Source: Beijerinckia sp. 28-YEA-48 (GTDB taxonomy: Bacteria > Pseudomonadota > Alphaproteobacteria > Rhizobiales > Beijerinckiaceae). From it: a stretch of 64,000 nucleotides of DNA. The stretch lies in contig NZ_FNSI01000001.1 in assembly GCF_900104955.1 (NCBI RefSeq), positions 344,001 through 408,000 on the forward strand, read 5' to 3'. Shown in pieces: positions 26,574 through 35,219 of the stretch. Position numbers and translations under genes: made by a program. The notes below the pieces were generated by a model, which did not search any database, was not told the DNA's origin, and worked only from the letters and a program-made list of their open reading frames with translations. Each line of letters begins with the position of its first letter. Position 1 is the first letter of the stretch.

Positions 26574-27683
26574 TCAAGCCTCCAACGGGCGCGTTGGTAA
26601 TGCCTGCGCCAGAACATCAAATTCCGCCGGCCAATCCCTGCGCCATTGTTGTTTGGTTTCTTCATCGATCCAGGCGCCGTCGATGCCGTTGAGCATGAAG
26701 TTTTTGAGATCGTCGATAGCGAAGCCGAAGTGGCTAAACATCAGTTCCCAAGCTTCGCTTGGGTTCACCTTATGAAGGGTGGGGTCATCAGTATTGGGAT
26801 GAATCTTGAGGCCGAGCTGCGGCATGCGTCGGATCGGATGGAGTTCGGCCCATTGTTCAGGCGGTAGGGTGCGCATGTAGTAGGAATTGGTCGGTACGAC
26901 CGTGAATACGAGGCCGCGTGCGGCGCAGCGCGCGGCGAAATCAAGATTGTCGACGGCCGTATAACCATGATCGATGCGATCGACTTCTAGAAGATCGACC
27001 GCCGTTTCGACATTGCGCCAAGGCATGCCGAATTCACCGGCGTGGGCTGTCGTGCGAAAACCCGCAACGCGAGCTTCGCGATAGGCTTTCCAGAAGAGTT
27101 CGGGCGGACGATCGTTTTCGCGATAGTCGATCCCGATGCCGGCCACATGGTCCGAGCGATTTTGCTTCATCCATTCGACGAAAACGACGGCCTCTTCCGG
27201 GTCTGCCTCGCGATCGATACTGGGAATGAGCTTTGCGGTGATGCCGAAGTCTTTGTGTGCATCCTCGATGGCGGTGACGATGGCTCGTTGCGCGTCGGCA
27301 TAGGGAATATGAGAGACGCGCACTGTACCCGTGGGGTTCCAGAAGAATTCCGCGTGACGCACGTTATGGTCGGCAACATCCTCAAGATATTCATAGGCCA
27401 GCCGATGCAGATCGTCGGCTTTGGTCAGGATATATTCGTCGAGGGCGCGTAAGACGCGCAGCACGCCGATGGGCTTCTCGCCACGGGTATAAAAAGCTTC
27501 CATCTCCTCGTCGGTGATCGGTATGGGCTTGCGCTTGGCGAGTTCAAAAAATGTATCGCGCCGCACCGCGCCGAGGAGATGGCAATGCAGCTCGACCTTG
27601 GGGATGGCCTTGAAGAAGGCGCGATGAGCATCGGTGATGACGATGCCGGTGCGGGAGGGCGGAACGTTGCCGGGACTGTTCAT
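26574..27683 (-). CDS. Adenosine deaminase family protein
   Basis: Amidohydrolase of 369 aa that would deaminate adenosine (or a related 6-aminopurine nucleoside) to inosine. Zinc and catalytic motifs are present in order: H33-C-H35 in VELHCHLLGAV, THAGE as TAHAGE near the middle, DRIDHGY and NTDDPTL. The gene follows a purine permease of the NCS2 family by 7 bases, supporting a purine uptake and salvage operon. Adenine deaminase activity of the same superfamily cannot be excluded. Confidence 0.9.
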   Translation of the reverse strand: MNSPGNVPPSRTGIVITDAHRAFFKAIPKVELHCHLLGAVRRDTFFELAKRKPIPITDEEMEAFYTRGEKPIGVLRVLRALDEYILTKADDLHRLAYEYLEDVADHNVRHAEFFWNPTGTVRVSHIPYADAQRAIVTAIEDAHKDFGITAKLIPSIDREADPEEAVVFVEWMKQNRSDHVAGIGIDYRENDRPPELFWKAYREARVAGFRTTAHAGEFGMPWRNVETAVDLLEVDRIDHGYTAVDNLDFAARCAARGLVFTVVPTNSYYMRTLPPEQWAELHPIRRMPQLGLKIHPNTDDPTLHKVNPSEAWELMFSHFGFAIDDLKNFMLNGIDGAWIDEETKQQWRRDWPAEFDVLAQALPTRPLEA

Positions 27684-27690
27684 GTTTCAC

Positions 27691-29055
27691 TCAATGCGGT
27701 TTGACGACGGTCCAGAAATAGATGCCAAGCGGAATCGCTAGGATGACAAGGCCCCAGTGCACTTCGCGCCAGCGGCCGGCCAGCAGTTTCACCAATACGT
27801 AGCAGAGAATGCCGCCGGCGATGCCGGTGCCGAAACTGTTCGACATCAAGGTCAGCAGGACCATCAGCAGCACCGGCAGAGAGTCGGTAAAATCGTCGAA
27901 ATGCGTAAGCCTGATGGTGCTGAACATGGAGAGACCGATGAGCACCAGAGCCGGCGCCGTCGCTTCCTTCGGAATGGCCAAAGCGATGGGGACGAACAGA
28001 AGCATCAGGGCGAACATGACGGCCGCAGCGATGGACGAGAGCCCGGTGCGGCCTCCCACCTCTACGCCGGCAGCCGATTCCACCAGTGCCGTCATGGCTG
28101 GAATTCCCATCCAAGGGCCGAGCGTCGCGGCAATGGAGTCGACCAGGAAAGGGCGATTGATGTCGGGGAGGTCGCCGTGTTCATCGAGCAAGCCAGCCTT
28201 GCCGCCGATCGCCAGGGTCGTGCCCATGGTGGAGAAGAATTCGGAGGCGAAGAAGGCGAAGAGATAGGGGATGGCTGATAGGGTGAGTGCTCCCCAAATA
28301 TCGACCTGGAAAGCCACCGGCATGAAATCATGCGGCCAGGTGATGAAGGCATTGGGCACTTTCGTGACGCCGAGTGGTACGCCGGCGAGGGCGGCGATCA
28401 ATATGGCCCAAAGAATGGCCCCGGGTATTTTCATGGCTTGCAGGGTCACGGAGGCGGCGAGGCCGATCAGGGCTAGAATTGTGCCGGGTTTGGAAAAATC
28501 GCCGAGCGCCAAGGCATTGGTTTGGGCGTTGGCGACGACGATGCCAGCGTTGCGAAACCCCAACATGGCGATGAACAGGCCGATTGAGGCGCCGAGGCCG
28601 AGCTTGATCTGGGTGGGAATGAGCTGGACGATGAGGCCGCGCGCGCCAGCTAATGTGAGGATCAGGAAAAGCACGCCCGAGATGCAGGCGATGCCCAGCC
28701 CGGTCTGCCAGGGCACATGTTCGGTGGCGGCGAGCGTGACGCCCAGGATAGCCGAACCGCCAATGCCGGGGCCGACGATAAACGGCAGGTTGGCGTAGAG
28801 CCCCATGAGGATGCAGCCGAACACGAAGACGATCATTGTTGCTGTTGTCGCTGCGGCGCGGTCCATCCCACCTGTCGAAAGCAGGGAGGGAATGACAATC
28901 AGCAGATAGGCGGCGGCCAAGAAAGACGTGATGCCGGCCAGGGTTTCGGTGCGCAGGTTCGACTGACGCGCGCTCAGGGAGAAATATCGATCGAGCCAGC
29001 CTCGCGATGTTTCAGGCGGGGGCGTATCGACGACGACGGTTTCCGAAGATGACAT
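27691..29055 (-). CDS. NCS2-family purine permease (AzgA-like)
   Basis: Inner-membrane symporter of 454 aa, expected to import a purine base such as adenine, guanine or hypoxanthine with protons. N-terminal LDRYFSLSARQSNLRTETLAGITSFL is the hallmark of the AzgA/PbuG branch. Many hydrophobic segments follow, with GPGIGGSAIL and ESAAGVEVGGRTGLSS as conserved substrate-site regions. The ATG at 29055 has GGAG eight bases upstream; an in-frame extension to 29121 lacks such a site. First gene of a two-gene operon with the adenosine deaminase. Confidence 0.9.
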   Translation of the reverse strand: MSSSETVVVDTPPPETSRGWLDRYFSLSARQSNLRTETLAGITSFLAAAYLLIVIPSLLSTGGMDRAAATTATMIVFVFGCILMGLYANLPFIVGPGIGGSAILGVTLAATEHVPWQTGLGIACISGVLFLILTLAGARGLIVQLIPTQIKLGLGASIGLFIAMLGFRNAGIVVANAQTNALALGDFSKPGTILALIGLAASVTLQAMKIPGAILWAILIAALAGVPLGVTKVPNAFITWPHDFMPVAFQVDIWGALTLSAIPYLFAFFASEFFSTMGTTLAIGGKAGLLDEHGDLPDINRPFLVDSIAATLGPWMGIPAMTALVESAAGVEVGGRTGLSSIAAAVMFALMLLFVPIALAIPKEATAPALVLIGLSMFSTIRLTHFDDFTDSLPVLLMVLLTLMSNSFGTGIAGGILCYVLVKLLAGRWREVHWGLVILAIPLGIYFWTVVKPH

Positions 29056-29182
29056 CGCAGCTTCTCCGATGAGCACCACTATTGTGGGCGGATCGAGGGT
29101 AAGCGCAAGCGGGGAGGGCATATCGGGCGGTCTTGGGAGCCTGTCTGTGAGGATTCGTAGTCCGATCTATCCTGAAGAATGC

Positions 29183-29611
29183 TCAGCCGACGGGTAGTGG
29201 TTCGTTGAGGTACTCGATCGTGTCATGGTGTTCGTTCAGGTCGAACAGATCGAAACGGCGTAGCAATTGGGCGGCGCAATTCTGAATTCTCCAGCGATCC
29301 TTCACGGCACGTTCGGCCATCCGTTCGATTTCGCGGGCCACGTCCTCGGTGACGTCGCGCAGCAGGTCACCGATATGGCCTTCCAACACATGTAACACAG
29401 GGCAATCTGGCAGGTCGCTGTCACAGAGTGCCTGGGCGATTTCCGCTTGGGTGGCGTGGCAGTCGAATTCGGTGACACTGATATGGCCGAGGCGGTCGGC
29501 CTGGATGACAAAGATAAATCGTTCGAGGTCGCGCTTGGGTAAGGTAGGGGCAGACATCGTAGCATCTAGGGCGAGAGGTTCCGCTGCATCCCGTTCCTGC
29601 CTTGGAGCCAT
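29183..29611 (-). CDS. Hypothetical protein, 142 aa
   Basis: Soluble acidic protein without a signal peptide. No family is recognised. The N-terminal half (RDLERFIFVIQADRLGHISVTEFD) looks beta-stranded and the second half is helical (GHIGDLLRDVTEDVAREIERMAERAVKDRW). The ATG at 29611 has GGAG nearby; an ATG 18 codons later is an alternative. Its upstream region is AT-rich and contains interleaved inverted repeats, so it may be strongly regulated or recently acquired. It is likely transcribed alone. Confidence 0.6.
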   Translation of the reverse strand: MAPRQERDAAEPLALDATMSAPTLPKRDLERFIFVIQADRLGHISVTEFDCHATQAEIAQALCDSDLPDCPVLHVLEGHIGDLLRDVTEDVAREIERMAERAVKDRWRIQNCAAQLLRRFDLFDLNEHHDTIEYLNEPLPVG

Positions 29612-29663
29612 TTCATTCTCCGCCTGTCGCGCCAGATTCGCGACTTACGGATATTAATTATAG

Positions 29664-29701
29664 CTTGATATCGGTCAATCTAAATATCAAGTATAGATTG
29701 A
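29664..29701. promoter_or_regulatory. Interleaved inverted repeats in AT-rich promoter region
   Basis: CTTGATAT (29664-29671) pairs with ATATCAAG (29684-29691), and TCAATCTA (29675-29682) pairs with TAGATTGA (29694-29701). The two dyads overlap, forming a compact operator-like element about 50 bases upstream of the reverse gene starting at 29611. Confidence 0.5.
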
Positions 29702-29717
29702 TTTAAATGCGCGCACC

Positions 29718-30506
29718 TCAGCGCATGGCGCAAACGCCGGTGCAAGGCTGGGAAAGAAACTGCTCGATCGCACTGTCGATTTCCGGGCGGTCGGCAGGAG
29801 GCAGCAAGACTTGAGACGTTTTGAGCTGGGTGGCGATCCTGAGGCGGTCGCTCTGGGACAGGGCCGGCGCGATCAACGGCATATTTTCCGCCAGGGTTTT
29901 GGCGAGCGCTGAACGATTGGCGGCCTGGAGGTGCGGCATGGCAATAATCTCATTAACGTTCATCAGAAACGGTGCGTAGCCGACCTTGAACGAGGAAACG
30001 CCGAAGCGTTTGACGTCGTCCATCTGCCGATCCTGAATCAGCATGCTGATATCGGTGGCGACGGCTGCCAGGGCGCCGACGATCTTCAATTGGACGATCT
30101 GGGCACGGACGATTTCGTTCTGAAAAGTGATGATATTTTCAGCGAGTTTCGCGCGTTCCGAGTTATCCCGCGTGAAGAAAACATAAGCGCCGAGGATGCT
30201 GCGCTGCCGCGCTAAAATGGCCACCAGAGCCTCGCTGTCGGCGGCGCCATAAGGGGCTTGCCCGATAATCGCTGGGTTCCAGAAGGCATTGAGCAGTTCG
30301 GCGTCGGAGGGCGTTTCGAGCCTAGGCATGCCTCCTTCGGCGCGGCGGGTTTTGATCAACTGCTCGAATTTTTCATAGAGCGCATCGGTCTTCTGTGCCG
30401 CATCCGGCGGGGCGGCAGCTCCTGCGGGCGAGCAGACGAGAAACACCGCCAGAAGGCACCCCGAAAAGCTGTGGCTGAGCAACAAAGATCGTTTCATCAT
30501 AAACAT
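29718..30506 (-). CDS. Exported hypothetical protein
   Basis: Protein of about 262 aa with a signal peptide (FSGCLLAVFLVCSPAGAAA, cleavage near AGA or AAA). The mature part is mainly helical and soluble, with no recognised family. A C-terminal CTGVC pair might form a disulphide in the periplasm. The exact start is uncertain because ATG codons occur at 30506, 30500 and 30497 and none has a strong ribosome-binding site. It is transcribed in the same direction as the 142-aa gene and the metA pair, but with sizeable gaps. Confidence 0.6.
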   Translation of the reverse strand: MFMMKRSLLLSHSFSGCLLAVFLVCSPAGAAAPPDAAQKTDALYEKFEQLIKTRRAEGGMPRLETPSDAELLNAFWNPAIIGQAPYGAADSEALVAILARQRSILGAYVFFTRDNSERAKLAENIITFQNEIVRAQIVQLKIVGALAAVATDISMLIQDRQMDDVKRFGVSSFKVGYAPFLMNVNEIIAMPHLQAANRSALAKTLAENMPLIAPALSQSDRLRIATQLKTSQVLLPPADRPEIDSAIEQFLSQPCTGVCAMR

Positions 30507-30646
30507 CGGCAACCCGGCATGAGCAATGTCAGGAGGACGTCGATGTTAGAACGCAGGCGGGCTGGCGAAGTTCCGCCTTACTGTTAGGCGAACCGGAGAT
30601 AGAACAGTCGGTACCGATAAAATACGTCGGGGTAATATTTGTTGCT

Positions 30647-31114
30647 TCAACGCACGTCCCATTGGCGTAGGACCGTGACATCTTGAACCGGCCCCGGCCA
30701 TAAATGGAGCGTATAGCGATCGTCGCCGGTGAGGCCATCGGTGCTGAGAGTGCCAAGACCAGTGGAGACAACCATCACGCGCAAGTCGCCGGGCGGGACC
30801 TGTAAACGTGGCGCGGTGGGGAGATGGTCGGTCAGGCCGGCAAGAACGATTTCTCCGGACGTATGCAGACTGCCGATGACAACGTGGTCGGCTGCTGCGA
30901 TGTCGATGATTGGCGGGATGTCATGTGATTCCACACGCACCGGGACAGGCATGTTGCGCTCCGTCATGGCGATCAGCATGCCGTTGCCGATGAGCATGCG
31001 TGCCCTCAGGGTGGTCTCGCTATAGTCCGTCGGCATATCTAGCGCGATGGCGGCGTCCGCCAGATAGAACTGGTGATAGTCCGCCATCAGCTGGTCGTTG
31101 AACAGAAGCGCCAT
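30647..31114 (-). CDS. Hypothetical protein downstream of metA (ComJ-like?)
   Basis: Cytoplasmic protein of 155 aa with mostly beta-strand character. The N-terminal LMADYHQFYLADAA recalls the YHQF start of the competence nuclease inhibitor ComJ, and the C-terminal YTLHLWPGP is similar in style, but this is a weak resemblance. AGGGA lies upstream of the ATG. It follows metA by 44 bases on the same strand and could be co-transcribed with it, though no methionine role is evident. Function unknown. Confidence 0.55.
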   Translation of the reverse strand: MALLFNDQLMADYHQFYLADAAIALDMPTDYSETTLRARMLIGNGMLIAMTERNMPVPVRVESHDIPPIIDIAAADHVVIGSLHTSGEIVLAGLTDHLPTAPRLQVPPGDLRVMVVSTGLGTLSTDGLTGDDRYTLHLWPGPVQDVTVLRQWDVR

Positions 31115-31158
31115 GCGATTTCCCTGTCGAAAAGGGGCATTGGATCGCGATCTGGATG

Positions 31159-32082
31159 TCAGAAATATGACGCGCTGCCGATGCGAGCGACATCGAAAGG
31201 CGTTGTTTGGTAGATTTCATTGATCCAGTTGCCAAACAGCAGATGGGCATGGCTGCGCCAGCGGTTCTTGGGTTGGCTCTGCGGGTCGTTATCTGGAAAA
31301 TAATTGCTCGGCAATTGCATGCCGTTTTCGATGTCACGTGCATATTCCTCGGCCAGTGAGACCGAGTCATATTCGACGTGGTTGAACATATGCAGGGTGC
31401 GGCGCTGCGGATCGTCGAGCAGGCACAGGCCGGTCTCTTCGCTGTCTGCCAAAACCGTGAGGCCACTGCCAAGTGGGATATCGGCGCTGCGCGTTTCGGT
31501 CCAGCGCGACACTGGCACGGAGAAATCGTCGGAGAAGCCACGCATGAAGGGAGAAGACGGGATCAAGTTCCGCTGCCTGTAGACGCCGAAAGCCTTCTGC
31601 GACAGCGCGTGTTTGGGCATGCCATGGAAATGGTGAACGGCCGCCTGGGCGCCCCAGCAGATGGTGAAAGTGCGATGCACGTGGGTCTGCGTCCAGTCGA
31701 GGACGAGCTGTAACTCTTCCCAATAGCCGACTTCTTCAAAGGGCATCCGCTCCACCGGGGCACCGGTAATCAGAAAGCCATCAAAACGGTCGGACTGCAT
31801 TTCACTCCACGGGCGATAGAAGGCGCGCATGTGATCGGCTGGCGTGTTGCGGGCGATATGATCGGTCATCCGCACCAAGGTGAGTTCCACCTGCAGGGGC
31901 GTTGCCGCCAGGAGGCGGGCGATCTGCGTTTCGGTGCGGATCTTGTTGGGCATTAGATTGAGCAGCCCGATGCGCATCGGACGGATGTCCTGGCGCACCG
32001 CATCTGTCTCACGCATGACCATAACGCCCTCGGCGTTCAATGTGTCATAGGCAGGCAAGTCATCGGGAATTTTGATCGGCAT
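31159..32082 (-). CDS. metA: Homoserine O-acyltransferase MetA, acetyl-type signature
   Basis: First enzyme of methionine synthesis from homoserine, 307 aa. The nucleophile is Cys142 (ICWG) and the His235-x-Glu237 pair (HVEYDS) completes the site; numbering matches the family exactly. Residue 111, which in characterised MetA proteins decides the acyl donor (Gly for succinyl-CoA, Glu for acetyl-CoA), is Glu here ([11 protein letters not shown]). The protein is therefore more likely a homoserine O-acetyltransferase despite its MetA fold. A structured leader lies upstream. ATG at 32082 with AAGGA upstream. Confidence 0.92.
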   Translation of the reverse strand: MPIKIPDDLPAYDTLNAEGVMVMRETDAVRQDIRPMRIGLLNLMPNKIRTETQIARLLAATPLQVELTLVRMTDHIARNTPADHMRAFYRPWSEMQSDRFDGFLITGAPVERMPFEEVGYWEELQLVLDWTQTHVHRTFTICWGAQAAVHHFHGMPKHALSQKAFGVYRQRNLIPSSPFMRGFSDDFSVPVSRWTETRSADIPLGSGLTVLADSEETGLCLLDDPQRRTLHMFNHVEYDSVSLAEEYARDIENGMQLPSNYFPDNDPQSQPKNRWRSHAHLLFGNWINEIYQTTPFDVARIGSASYF

Positions 32083-32120
32083 TACCGCGTAGGTCCTTCA
32101 CTCCAGGGCGAGACAGACGC

Positions 32121-32216
32121 GGTGGCTTGATCCGTTTGATTGCCGGTTCGGCCACATCCTCCCTTCAGAGAGGCCACCTTGCTCGGTCAGCAGGTTGGCG
32201 TTGGGCTCGCCCCAAC
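32121..32216 (-). ncRNA. Structured 5' leader of metA, candidate riboswitch
   Basis: On the transcribed (reverse) strand, GGTGGC (32178-32173) pairs with GCCACC (32126-32121) to close a multi-branch loop. Inside are a CCTC/GAGG hairpin (32173-32170 with 32161-32158) and a GCCG/CGGC hairpin (32152-32142). A further strong hairpin, GTTGGG with CCCAAC (32216-32200), lies upstream. The 3' end is about 38 bases before metA. Alphaproteobacterial metA genes are often preceded by SAM-II riboswitches, but the SAM-II consensus was not recognised here, so the class is open. Confidence 0.45.
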
Positions 32217-32432
32217 TCTTGATGCGGCCGCTATTTTAGACGGATCGTCGGGGTGATTTCAACTGCCGTTGCAGGGCGGGCTGTGTTTCAGTAAAAGGCG
32301 ACGGTCGAAAAAGGAGAGATCGGTGCGGTTAGCCCGATCCCCACGCAAGTGGGTCCTGGCCGTCGCTTCGGCGTTGAGCCCCGAGACTTTTCCGCTGGTG
32401 CATGGGGCGCCGGCGCATGAAAGGACTTGGGT

Positions 32433-32855
32433 ATGCAACAGCAGATTTCGATCATTACGCTTGGCGTCGCCGATCTGGCGCGCTCGAAGCGTTTCTACGG
32501 CGAAGGTTTCGGTTGGTCGCCGGTCTTCGAGAACCAAGAGATCGTCTTCTATCAGATGAATGGTCTCGTACTGGGCTGTTTCCTCAAACCCTCTCTTGAA
32601 GCTGATATGGGCCGGTCGTTGGCGACAGCGGCTGGTGCTTATTCATTGGCTCATAATGTGGGGAGCGAGGCAGCGGTGCTGGCGACCATGGACCGGTTGG
32701 CGCTGGCCGGGGGGCGTATCATCTGCCCCGCCGATGCTCCGCCCCATGGCGGCTTTCGCGGCTATGTGGCTGATCCCGACGATCATGCCTGGGAGATCGC
32801 GTTCAATCCGGCCTGGACGATTGATGCGCAAGGGCATGTAACCTTCGGCATCTGA
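32433..32855 (+). CDS. VOC-superfamily (glyoxalase-like) protein
   Basis: Protein of 140 aa with the paired beta-alpha-beta-beta-beta modules of the vicinal oxygen chelate fold: ISIITLGVADLARSKRFYGEGFGW at the start and GFRGYVADPDDHAWEIAFNP near the end. His and Glu in the second module are typical metal ligands. Members act as glyoxalases, dioxygenases or resistance proteins; the activity here cannot be assigned. AAAGGA lies 7 bases before the ATG at 32433; a TTG two codons earlier is less likely. Confidence 0.87.
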   Translation: MQQQISIITLGVADLARSKRFYGEGFGWSPVFENQEIVFYQMNGLVLGCFLKPSLEADMGRSLATAAGAYSLAHNVGSEAAVLATMDRLALAGGRIICPADAPPHGGFRGYVADPDDHAWEIAFNPAWTIDAQGHVTFGI

Positions 32856-33128
32856 GAAGAAGCGGCAGGTGAGCGGCCTTTCAGCCACTCACCTGCCAGG
32901 TCGCGAAACGTTCTGTCGATAGCCGATACGTGTTAGAGCGATTGCCTGGCGGGGAGCTTCCAGATGGACAATTTGGAAGCGGCATCGGATCTAACGGGAC
33001 GGCGGCGTATCAACCAACATGCGCAACCAACTCGTCAAGTTGAGGCAGTGTGTTCGCGTGCGAACATCAATGCGGTCTGCCCCTCGTTCATTGTTTTGCT
33101 CCATGCTCATGGGGCATCGTGTTCACAG

Positions 33129-33542
33129 TCAGGCGTGAGTGAAAGCCGAGAACAACTCGCCGCGTTTGATCCAGGCGAGGATGAGAAAGATCAGCGCTGG
33201 GACGAGCGCATGAAGGGCGTCGTGATCGAGAACTAGAAGATTGGCGGATGTGGCGCCGATCATGATGGCCGCAGCAAGGATGGCGCCGAAAGCTGCCATT
33301 CCGCGTGTGACGAGCAGTCCTGCTGCCGTGAGTTCGAGGAGCCCGGTCACGACGCGGAACCATTGTCCGGCGCCGATTATATCGAAGATCTGCACGGACT
33401 GACCGGCGCCATAGAGCTTGGCGAGCCCGTCGCTGACGAGCCAGAGGGCGAGTGCGAGTTCAAGAAATCGCAGCGAGATCGTTTTCCAGCGGCCGGCAGG
33501 CGCCGGGGCGGCGACAGGCAATGACATGACTGCTGTCCCCAC
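33129..33542 (-). CDS. DoxX-family membrane protein
   Basis: Inner-membrane protein of about 137 aa with four hydrophobic segments and the DoxX-like signature ALALWLVSDGLAKLYG ... GQWFRVVTGLLELTAAGLL. The GTG at 33542 follows the stop of the upstream paralogue directly; an ATG five codons later is the alternative. It is a tandem duplicate of the gene at 33543-33944 and probably co-translated with it. DoxX proteins are linked to redox or thiol stress in some bacteria, but this branch is uncharacterised. Confidence 0.83.
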   Translation of the reverse strand: MGTAVMSLPVAAPAPAGRWKTISLRFLELALALWLVSDGLAKLYGAGQSVQIFDIIGAGQWFRVVTGLLELTAAGLLVTRGMAAFGAILAAAIMIGATSANLLVLDHDALHALVPALIFLILAWIKRGELFSAFTHA

Positions 33543-33944
33543 TCAGACGCCGTCCGCCAGCGCGACGAGCTGGCTGCGCCTCTCCCAGGCGATAGCGAGG
33601 AAGGCAATGGCGATCACCGTCGAATGGATGGGGTCATGGCCGATGGATACGTTGGCGAGGGTCGCGAAGGCCATGGTGATGGCGCCGAGCAGGGCGCCAA
33701 GGCCGACGGTCGCCGGATACAGCAGCGTCAATCCGATGACGATTTCCATCGCTCCGGTGAAATAGCGCAGCCATTGGCCGATGCCGATGGTGGCGAACAA
33801 TTGCACCATATCAGCGGTGCCGTAGAGCTTGGCCACGCCGGCGCCCACGAAAAGGAGAGCGAGGGCGATACCAAGTGCCCAGAATCCAATGGTTTTCCAG
33901 CGATATCGATAGACGGATTTGGTGGTGATAGCCGAGACGGACAT
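33543..33944 (-). CDS. DoxX-family membrane protein, tandem paralogue
   Basis: Inner-membrane protein of 133 aa, paralogue of the downstream gene. The shared pattern is ALLFVGAGVAKLYG ... IGQWLRYFTGAMEIVIGLTLL, with four hydrophobic segments. The start ATG follows AGGGGTG. It is divergent from an HxlR-type regulator at 34064, a common pairing in which the regulator controls the membrane-protein operon in response to a redox or electrophile signal. Confidence 0.83.
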   Translation of the reverse strand: MSVSAITTKSVYRYRWKTIGFWALGIALALLFVGAGVAKLYGTADMVQLFATIGIGQWLRYFTGAMEIVIGLTLLYPATVGLGALLGAITMAFATLANVSIGHDPIHSTVIAIAFLAIAWERRSQLVALADGV

Positions 33945-34020
33945 GACGACACCCCTGGCACTTGTTTTCTCTGGGGTTGAAACTGCCAGCCGAAATGTCG
34001 ATGTTAGTCTGGATTTACAA

Positions 34021-34071
34021 GTAGGATGGATTTTCTGCTGTAGTATGGAAAATATGGTGTAGTATGGAAAA
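34021..34071. repeat. Three direct repeats with 19-base period at the hxlR-type start
   Basis: GTAGTATGGAAAA occurs at 34040-34052 and 34059-34071, and a degenerate copy GTAGGATGGATTTT at 34021-34034. The three begin exactly 19 bases apart. The last one contains the ATG of the HxlR regulator gene. The array lies between this gene and the divergent DoxX pair and is a likely autoregulatory binding region. Confidence 0.6.
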
Positions 34072-34465
34072 GGTGACTACCCCGGAATGTGCTCAGGCCG
34101 AGTGTCTCCGTGAGCCTCCGCCTGAAATTGCCGCGACGCTCGCCGTTCTCGACGGCAAGTGGAAGATGCTCATTCTCTGGCAATTGTTCCGTCGCACCTG
34201 TCGTTTTAACGAAATGCGCCGCGCCATTCCAGGCGTCAGTCAGCACATGCTGACGGTGCAGCTGCGCGAGCTGGAGGGCGAGGGGATCATCAGCCGGACG
34301 GTCTTTCCGGAAGTGCCACCGCGTGTCGAATATGCTTTGACTGAACACGGGCGCAGTCTCGGCCAGGTGATGCATGCTCTATATGCGTGGGGCGAGACGC
34401 ATCTGGCGCGGATCGCGCCGGAACGGCGCGTCACGACGGACGCGCCGCGCGAAGAGCGGGTATGA
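34064..34465 (+). CDS. HxlR-family transcriptional regulator
   Basis: Winged-helix regulator of 133 aa. Typical sequence: LAVLDGKWKMLILWQLFRRTCRFNEMRRAIPGVSQHMLTVQLRELEGEGIISR, then VEYALTEHGRSL for the wing and dimer helix. An N-terminal cysteine pair (CAQAEC) is present, and cysteines in this position serve as redox or electrophile sensors in some HxlR proteins. It is divergent from two DoxX genes. The start ATG overlaps the third direct repeat and lacks a good ribosome-binding site, so translation may be weak or affected by regulator binding. Confidence 0.87.
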   Translation: MEKVTTPECAQAECLREPPPEIAATLAVLDGKWKMLILWQLFRRTCRFNEMRRAIPGVSQHMLTVQLRELEGEGIISRTVFPEVPPRVEYALTEHGRSLGQVMHALYAWGETHLARIAPERRVTTDAPREERV

Positions 34466-34508
34466 AGACTTCAACAGGGGCAGTTACATATCGGTCACTG
34501 CCAGCTGT

Positions 34509-35093
34509 TTACGCCAGACCTTCGCTCTTGAAGACCGCTTGAACGGCGGGACGCGCCTTCATTCGGTCGCGGAAAGCTTGCAGCGCTTCTGGTAGTTGCA
34601 CGCCAACCTTCTCAGCCCAGAGGGTGATGATGAACAGGTAGCAATCCGCAACGCTCAGCTTGTCGCCGAACAGATAGTTTCCCTTCATATTGTCGACGAT
34701 ATATTTGGCGCGGCGGTTGATGATCTCACTGGCCTGGGCTTTCTCTTCGTCGCTCCCGTTCCGGAAGAAGGGCTTGAAGCTCTTGTGAACCTCGCTGCTG
34801 ATGAAGGCGAGCATTTCCAGAAGCCGCGTCCGGCCGAGCGGCCCTTCGAGCCCCAGCGCCGGAGCCTGCTGGGCGATATAGTCGAGCACCGCGACATTCT
34901 CAGTCAGAAGCGCGCCGTCGTCGAGCGCCAGCGCCGGCACATAGCCCTTTGGCGAGATGGCATTGTAGTCCGCACCCGAGGCGGTTTTCTTGGCCTTCAG
35001 ATCGACCCGTTCACTTTCAAACGGCAAGCCCGCTTCTTGAAGAGCGATATGGTCGGCCAGGCTGCAAGCGCCGGGGGAGTAGTAGAGTTTCAT
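34509..35093 (-). CDS. Glutathione S-transferase, beta-class-like
   Basis: Enzyme of 194 aa. The N-terminal thioredoxin-like domain begins MKLYYSPGACSLADHIAL, with Cys10 in the place typical of bacterial beta-class enzymes. The SENVAVLDYI-like stretch (LLTENVAVLDYIAQ) is the glutathione-binding motif. The C-terminal helical domain contains SVADCYLFIITLWA. It conjugates or reduces electrophiles with glutathione in the cytoplasm. It lies convergent to the HxlR gene. Confidence 0.9.
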   Translation of the reverse strand: MKLYYSPGACSLADHIALQEAGLPFESERVDLKAKKTASGADYNAISPKGYVPALALDDGALLTENVAVLDYIAQQAPALGLEGPLGRTRLLEMLAFISSEVHKSFKPFFRNGSDEEKAQASEIINRRAKYIVDNMKGNYLFGDKLSVADCYLFIITLWAEKVGVQLPEALQAFRDRMKARPAVQAVFKSEGLA

Positions 35094-35219
35094 TCGGTAT
35101 GTTCTCCATTTGGGACGTCAAGGCTAGCATCCGACGGGGTGTGTAGCAGCGGGCGGCATGGACAGCCATCCGCTTCCGGTCACTTCAATTTGAGCGCAAT
35201 GGCCTGCGAGGCGACAAGC

